A stretch of 43,478 nucleotides of DNA, from positions 1 to 43,478 of the forward strand of contig DYDG01000009.1 in NCBI GenBank assembly GCA_020717845.1, given 5' to 3'. Positions 40,498 through 43,478 of this stretch are shown here, piece by piece. Source of the DNA: Marinifilum sp. (GTDB lineage Bacteria > UBA9089 > CG2-30-40-21). The notes beneath the pieces are model-generated. The model was not told the origin of the DNA, did no database searches, and saw only the letters and a program-made list of their open reading frames with translations. The position numbers and the translations under genes are program-made. Position 1 is the first letter of the stretch, and each line of letters begins with the position of its first letter.

Positions 40498-40597
40498 TGT
40501 ATACACCTCCTATCTAAATTGCAACTTATGTCCTATGCAAGTATAACTGAGCACTCAAGCCCTGTATGGGCTATCTGACCTGCACAGATGGCTAATT

Positions 40598-41260
40598 CTA
40601 ATTGCATAGCTTAAAAAAACTTGAGCATCGAGTATCAACAATCTGTCTTGAATTCTCTATCAGCATCTTAAAATCTTCTATCCCTGCACCATGAGCAATC
40701 TTTTCTGCCTTTTCAAGGGTAATCAAATCAGTATCTGTATGGGCATCGGTATTAAGAACAAGCTTTGCTCCAACTTTTTGTGCTATCTTTGCCACAAGCC
40801 CATTGGTTAGGCAATGTCCTTTTCTGGCAGTAATCTCTAAGGCAACACCTCTTTGTTTTGCCAGTTCTGCCTCTTCCTGTGTCAAAAGTCCCGGATGAGC
40901 AAGAATATCAATATCACTATTAATAGCTGCAAGATTTGTTCCCAAAGGAACTGGCTCAGAAATGGTTTCACCATGAACAATTACAAGCATTGCCCCTAAT
41001 TCCCTTGCCTTTTCAACCAATGATGCAATTAATTCCGGCGGAACATGGGTTATCTCTGCTCCTGGGATAAGACAAACCCCCTGTCCCTTTAGATGCTGGC
41101 AAACATTTACCAGCCGCGGTATTACCCAGTCAATGTTTGATAAATCGACATGGTCAGTAATAGCAAGAGTCGTTATCCCTGTGCTTTTTGCCTGTTGAAG
41201 CATTTCAGAAGGTAAAAGTATCCCATCAGAAAGCAAAGAATGGGTATGCAGGTCTATCAT
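40598..41260 (-). CDS. PHP-domain metal-dependent phosphoesterase
   Basis: 220 residues. PHP motifs: IDLHTHSLLSDG (motif I), TDHVD (motif II), PGAEITHVPP, VIVHGET, DILAHPGLL (motif III) and NTDAHTDTDL (motif IV). Related to histidinol-phosphatase and YcdX-like enzymes; substrate unknown. The final residues (TRCSSFFKLCN) are encoded by a repeat end (40615-40634), so the natural C-terminus may have been replaced. Confidence 0.92.
   Translation of the reverse strand: MIDLHTHSLLSDGILLPSEMLQQAKSTGITTLAITDHVDLSNIDWVIPRLVNVCQHLKGQGVCLIPGAEITHVPPELIASLVEKARELGAMLVIVHGETISEPVPLGTNLAAINSDIDILAHPGLLTQEEAELAKQRGVALEITARKGHCLTNGLVAKIAQKVGAKLVLNTDAHTDTDLITLEKAEKIAHGAGIEDFKMLIENSRQIVDTRCSSFFKLCN
40615..40634. 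repeat. AAAAACTTGAGCATCGAGTA repeat end within the PHP gene
   Basis: One base different from the terminal arms of the 42867-43115 element (AAAAACTTGAACATCGAGTA). Confidence 0.7.
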
Positions 41261-41326
41261 AAAACACCGCCTTAGTTAAAAAAATGCGGAATGTGGAAAG
41301 CAAAGATGCAGCATTTCTGATTTTGA

Positions 41327-41355
41327 AGTTTAACACATTTCTGAAAAGATGTCAA
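41327..41355 (-). promoter_or_regulatory. Sigma70-type promoter of the PHP gene
   Basis: Minus strand TTGACA (41355-41350), 17-base spacer, TAAACT (41332-41327) with TG before it, about 67 bases upstream of the ATG. Confidence 0.6.
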
Positions 41356-41520
41356 GGAAAATTCTGGGCAAGCAGCAATTCTCATTATGAAATAACTTTG
41401 CCATTTATGGCGAAGTTACCAATAACACAGACAAACTGGCTTGAGCTCGCTTTGGAGAGTTCTTCTCTGTTCCGCTCTAAAGAGCGAAGCTTCAGAACTC
41501 CTGATATATTCACAGGAAAT

Positions 41521-41550
41521 GGGTTGAACTTAAATTAATAAGCTCAACCC
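41521..41550 (-). terminator. Hairpin after the porin gene
   Basis: GGGTTGAGCTT and AAGTTCAACCC pair over 11 bp with one G-U. It lies about 40 bases after the porin stop. No strong U-run. Confidence 0.5.
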
Positions 41551-41591
41551 ACTTTGCTTTGTTTAATCGTCGTTGTTAAAACACACTCAGA

Positions 41592-42647
41592 TTAGAAGGC
41601 AACAGCTACGGCTGCTTTAATACCCTTATAATCATTAAAATCCTTTACATTTGGTTTGTCGTCAACCTTATTATCAACATATTCTAACTTGAAGAGTGTA
41701 TTATCTGCTAATTTATAGTTGACACCGGCTTGCAGTTTTGTTACTTCAAAGTTATCTGTTTCATCTGCTTTTACTGTACTCCGTCGCACAGCCAGTGAGC
41801 AGGCATCACTTATAGCATAGATAGCTTCGATTGATAGACCACCTACCTTTATTTTAGCTGCTCCTTCTTTGAGTTCACTATCTCCATAAGCAACGCCCAG
41901 GGTAAATGCATCCATTACATACCCTGCATCAATAACCATTCCTGTTGCTTTATCTGTCTCATTCGAATTAGACGGAGTTGCATCATGTATCCCATAGCTT
42001 GCGGCTAATGATAATCCTGGAACTGCTTTGACATCACCATCCAACCTTAGCCCTATCGCCTTCTTGCTGTTATTATCACTTGAGTCACCATAATTACCAT
42101 TGGTGATAGCTAACAGACAATTGACTGCTCCCATTGCTGTCTTTAAAGCCATTCCATAGTCTACTATTTGACCTGTTAGTTCTATATCGAAGAGGGCTGA
42201 GTCCCCAATCATAACATTTTTCATCATATTCGCACCCTCGGTTTGAGAGTCGGCTTCTTTGCCCATAGGAAATACCACCTTACCAACCATCAGCGTAGCA
42301 TTTGGAATCAGGTTAGATAGCTCAACAGCAACCTTCCTTGTTTCTAATCCCCACTCTTGCCGAATTTGAGCAACAACTGTTACCCCATCTGCTATCTCTA
42401 CCTTTGCATCCAGATTGACCTTAGCATCAGTGAATTGAAGTTTATCCTGTGCATATTCAGTGCTTGTACCTGTAGTTGTACCTGTTTCGTCTCTGTAAGT
42501 CCATGGAACCTCAATCTTGTCAACGCCATACTTCGTCTTCTCAATCCCCACGGCGATATTGCCACTCCACTCTATCCCTGCAAAAGCCGGCATAGCCACA
42601 AACACCACTACCAGGCTTGCCACTAAATAACTTAAAGTCTTTTTCAT
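41592..42647 (-). CDS. Porin-like outer-membrane beta-barrel protein
   Basis: 351 residues. Signal peptide MKKTLSYLVASLVVVFVAMPAFA, then a chain of short amphipathic strands (WSGNIAVGIEKT, AKVNLDAKVEIADGV, TLMVGKVVFPMG, LEYVDNKV...) ending in VAVAF with C-terminal Phe, the barrel insertion signal. Overall resembles general porins or phosphate-selective-type barrels; specificity unknown. AGGAGG lies upstream of the ATG. The nearest good promoter is about 520 bases away, beyond a repeat element. Confidence 0.85.
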   Translation of the reverse strand: MKKTLSYLVASLVVVFVAMPAFAGIEWSGNIAVGIEKTKYGVDKIEVPWTYRDETGTTTGTSTEYAQDKLQFTDAKVNLDAKVEIADGVTVVAQIRQEWGLETRKVAVELSNLIPNATLMVGKVVFPMGKEADSQTEGANMMKNVMIGDSALFDIELTGQIVDYGMALKTAMGAVNCLLAITNGNYGDSSDNNSKKAIGLRLDGDVKAVPGLSLAASYGIHDATPSNSNETDKATGMVIDAGYVMDAFTLGVAYGDSELKEGAAKIKVGGLSIEAIYAISDACSLAVRRSTVKADETDNFEVTKLQAGVNYKLADNTLFKLEYVDNKVDDKPNVKDFNDYKGIKAAVAVAF

Positions 42648-42866
42648 TTCTTTGTTCCTCCTTAAAAAGATTTTATTCTTTCAGGTGTGGACAATGACAA
42701 GGTATTTTACCTTAGAAAAGTCTCACCCTTAAGATTTAATTTTACCTTGTACCTATAAATTTTTTTGCCCGGCAAAACAGTTTGGAGGAAATTTTTCACC
42801 ACCTTTCTTTGCAAGATTGGACAGGTACCAAGGTAGCCTTTCTTTTATATCCTATTTTTTTAACTG
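42648..42866. other. Porin leader region
   Basis: About 220 bases with direct repeats ATTTTACCTTG(T/A) and a small hairpin TTTTGCCGGGCAAAA on the transcript. No convincing promoter here. Riboswitch class not recognised. Confidence 0.4.
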
Positions 42867-43115
42867 TAACTCGATGTTCAAGTTTTTTAGTAATGTCTTA
42901 ATTATCGCTAATTGGATTCCTGCTGAAGTTTATCTCTGTGAAAGCAGGGGCAGGAATAACACATTTTCACAAAAATGACAAGATACGCATAACTCTCATT
43001 CATACAATTAGTTGCGAATATTCTTATTACTATTCGATGCTTTGCAGAAATAGCAAGATACGCATGCATGTCATTCCTGCGAAAGCAGGAATCCAAAAAC
43101 TTGAACATCGAGTAA
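42867..43115. mobile_element. MITE-like element with 21-bp terminal inverted repeats
   Basis: 249 bp. Ends AACTCGATGTTCAAGTTTTT and its complement match at 20 of 21 positions. Interior has CATTCCTGCGAAAGCAGGAA hairpins (a widespread type), direct repeats CAAGATACGCAT, and no credible ORF. Single-arm relatives lie at 18401 and 40615. Confidence 0.7.
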
Positions 43116-43131
43116 TAGAATAATTATAAAA

Positions 43132-43199
43132 CTAATAGCTACTTTTCATACTTATTTTGCCTCCATTTTATCTTATCACATCTCTCCCTTATTTGTCAA
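43132..43199 (-). promoter_or_regulatory. Promoter, ribosome site and five-codon ORF leading into the element
   Basis: Minus strand TTGACA (43199-43194), 18-base spacer, TAAGAT (43175-43170), then GGAGG (43164-43160) and an ATG at 43149 followed after four codons by TAG. It points at the 249-bp element and, beyond it, the porin. It may be the original porin promoter displaced by insertion, or a leader peptide. Confidence 0.5.
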
Positions 43200-43478
43200 G
43201 TGTTTTTTGCATATTCTGAATATTCGATAAAGCAAAACTGCTTCATAATGCCTGAGAAAGGCAGGCAAAAGCTATTTACAGCGAAATTGCAGAGGATTCT
43301 TGAAGATTTATTACACAGATTATAAAAGCAAAAAATAGGAAAAAGTCAAGAAACGACCGAAAAAACCGAAAAATCGAAAAAGCAGTGAAGGAGCGAAGGG
43401 ATTAACCCAAAAAATTCCGTAACATTTCGACAGGCTGTTACGGAATAAGAATTTGGCACAAGAGGCACACAATATGTT
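43200..43478. other. Right edge, no gene seen
   Basis: Short AT-rich stretch. A hairpin TTCCGTAACA ... TGTTACGGAA (43417-43447) shares CCGTAACAGCCTGT with 25023. No ORF or RNA gene recognised. Confidence 0.5.

Larger units (their letters stand above)
41261..41591. other. PHP/porin intergenic region
   Basis: Contains the PHP promoter, a hairpin AACTTTGCCAT-TT-ATGGCGAAGTT (near 41394-41418), and nested inverted arms GAGTTCT...AGAACTC with CGCTCT-AA-AGAGCG inside (near 41457-41500), then the 41521 hairpin. The plus ORF at 41284 is not supported. Confidence 0.5.

Noticed and set aside
41284-41538. 84-residue plus ORF
   Set aside because: Begins in an AATGCGGAA repeat word, overlaps hairpins and the PHP promoter, no domain.
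43320-43370. Minus-strand TTGACT and TATAAT near the right edge
   Set aside because: Spacing of 19 bases is too long for confidence and no gene follows closely.

Overview
The window reads as chromosomal DNA of an AT-rich, diderm (Gram-negative type) bacterium. It carries a secretin, a porin-like barrel, two lipoprotein-type leaders, an EnvC-type factor and a PEP-CTERM protein, with no phage or plasmid backbone. Housekeeping proteins look bacterial but not close to a model group. Dispersed palindromic repeats fill most gaps, which fits an uncultivated candidate-phylum genome; that placement is inference only. No rRNA or CRISPR array is visible. One tRNA (Leu, anticodon TAG) is present.

Layout. 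1-235: start of a 2-isopropylmalate-synthase-like gene leaving the window, divergent from a TPR protein (263-1750). 1745-8649 (minus): a type IV pilus cluster in the order pilM-pilN-pilO-pilP-pilQ, then two prepilin-like proteins. 8747-15698 (minus): split transketolase, ftsE-ftsX-envC, a vapBC-type toxin-antitoxin pair and a ctpA-type protease; vapBC separates envC from ctpA. 16043-18365 (plus): a pyruvate-kinase homologue lacking key catalytic residues, then a PflA-like radical SAM protein. 18520-24854: an RRM protein divergent from rpsT, a coiled-coil protein, zapA, a TPR lipoprotein, lysA, tRNA-Leu, a ComEA-like protein and cimA. 25319-26692: a polyprenyl sugar-phosphate transferase and a PEP-CTERM protein. 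26800-30355: a macrodomain protein, a ferredoxin-fused etfA and purF. 30358-30721: a decayed DruA/DUF4338-type gene. 30834-41260: an unknown membrane protein, nnr, acpS, hisD, a small Cys protein, a CBS protein, deoB, a two-CW protein, an HD-GYP sensor, an IS1634-like remnant and a PHP phosphoesterase. 41592-42647: a porin-like barrel, with a long repeat-filled leader behind it.

How the genes work together. PilM-N-O-P-Q form the alignment complex and outer-membrane pore of a type IV pilus or related secretion machine, and the two prepilins are likely minor subunits. FtsE-FtsX-EnvC, ZapA and CtpA belong to cell division and wall remodelling. LeuA/CimA, LysA and HisD belong to amino-acid synthesis; PurF, DeoB and transketolase to nucleotide and pentose metabolism. 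The sugar transferase beside a PEP-CTERM protein suggests an exosortase/exopolysaccharide surface system whose exosortase lies elsewhere.

Thirteen promoter-like sites fit TTGACA-(16 to 18)-TATAAT closely, so sigma70-type transcription is well supported. The most unusual content is: (1) families of hairpin-forming repeats with fixed outer arms and swapped cores, including MITE-like elements with terminal inverted repeats; (2) an 8-bp tandem duplication that cuts off the pilP C-terminus; (3) the catalytically degenerate pyruvate kinase; (4) DnaJ-type zinc motifs in a prepilin; (5) the vapBC pair wedged into the ftsEX-envC-ctpA block. All functions come from reading translations by eye; no database search was run.
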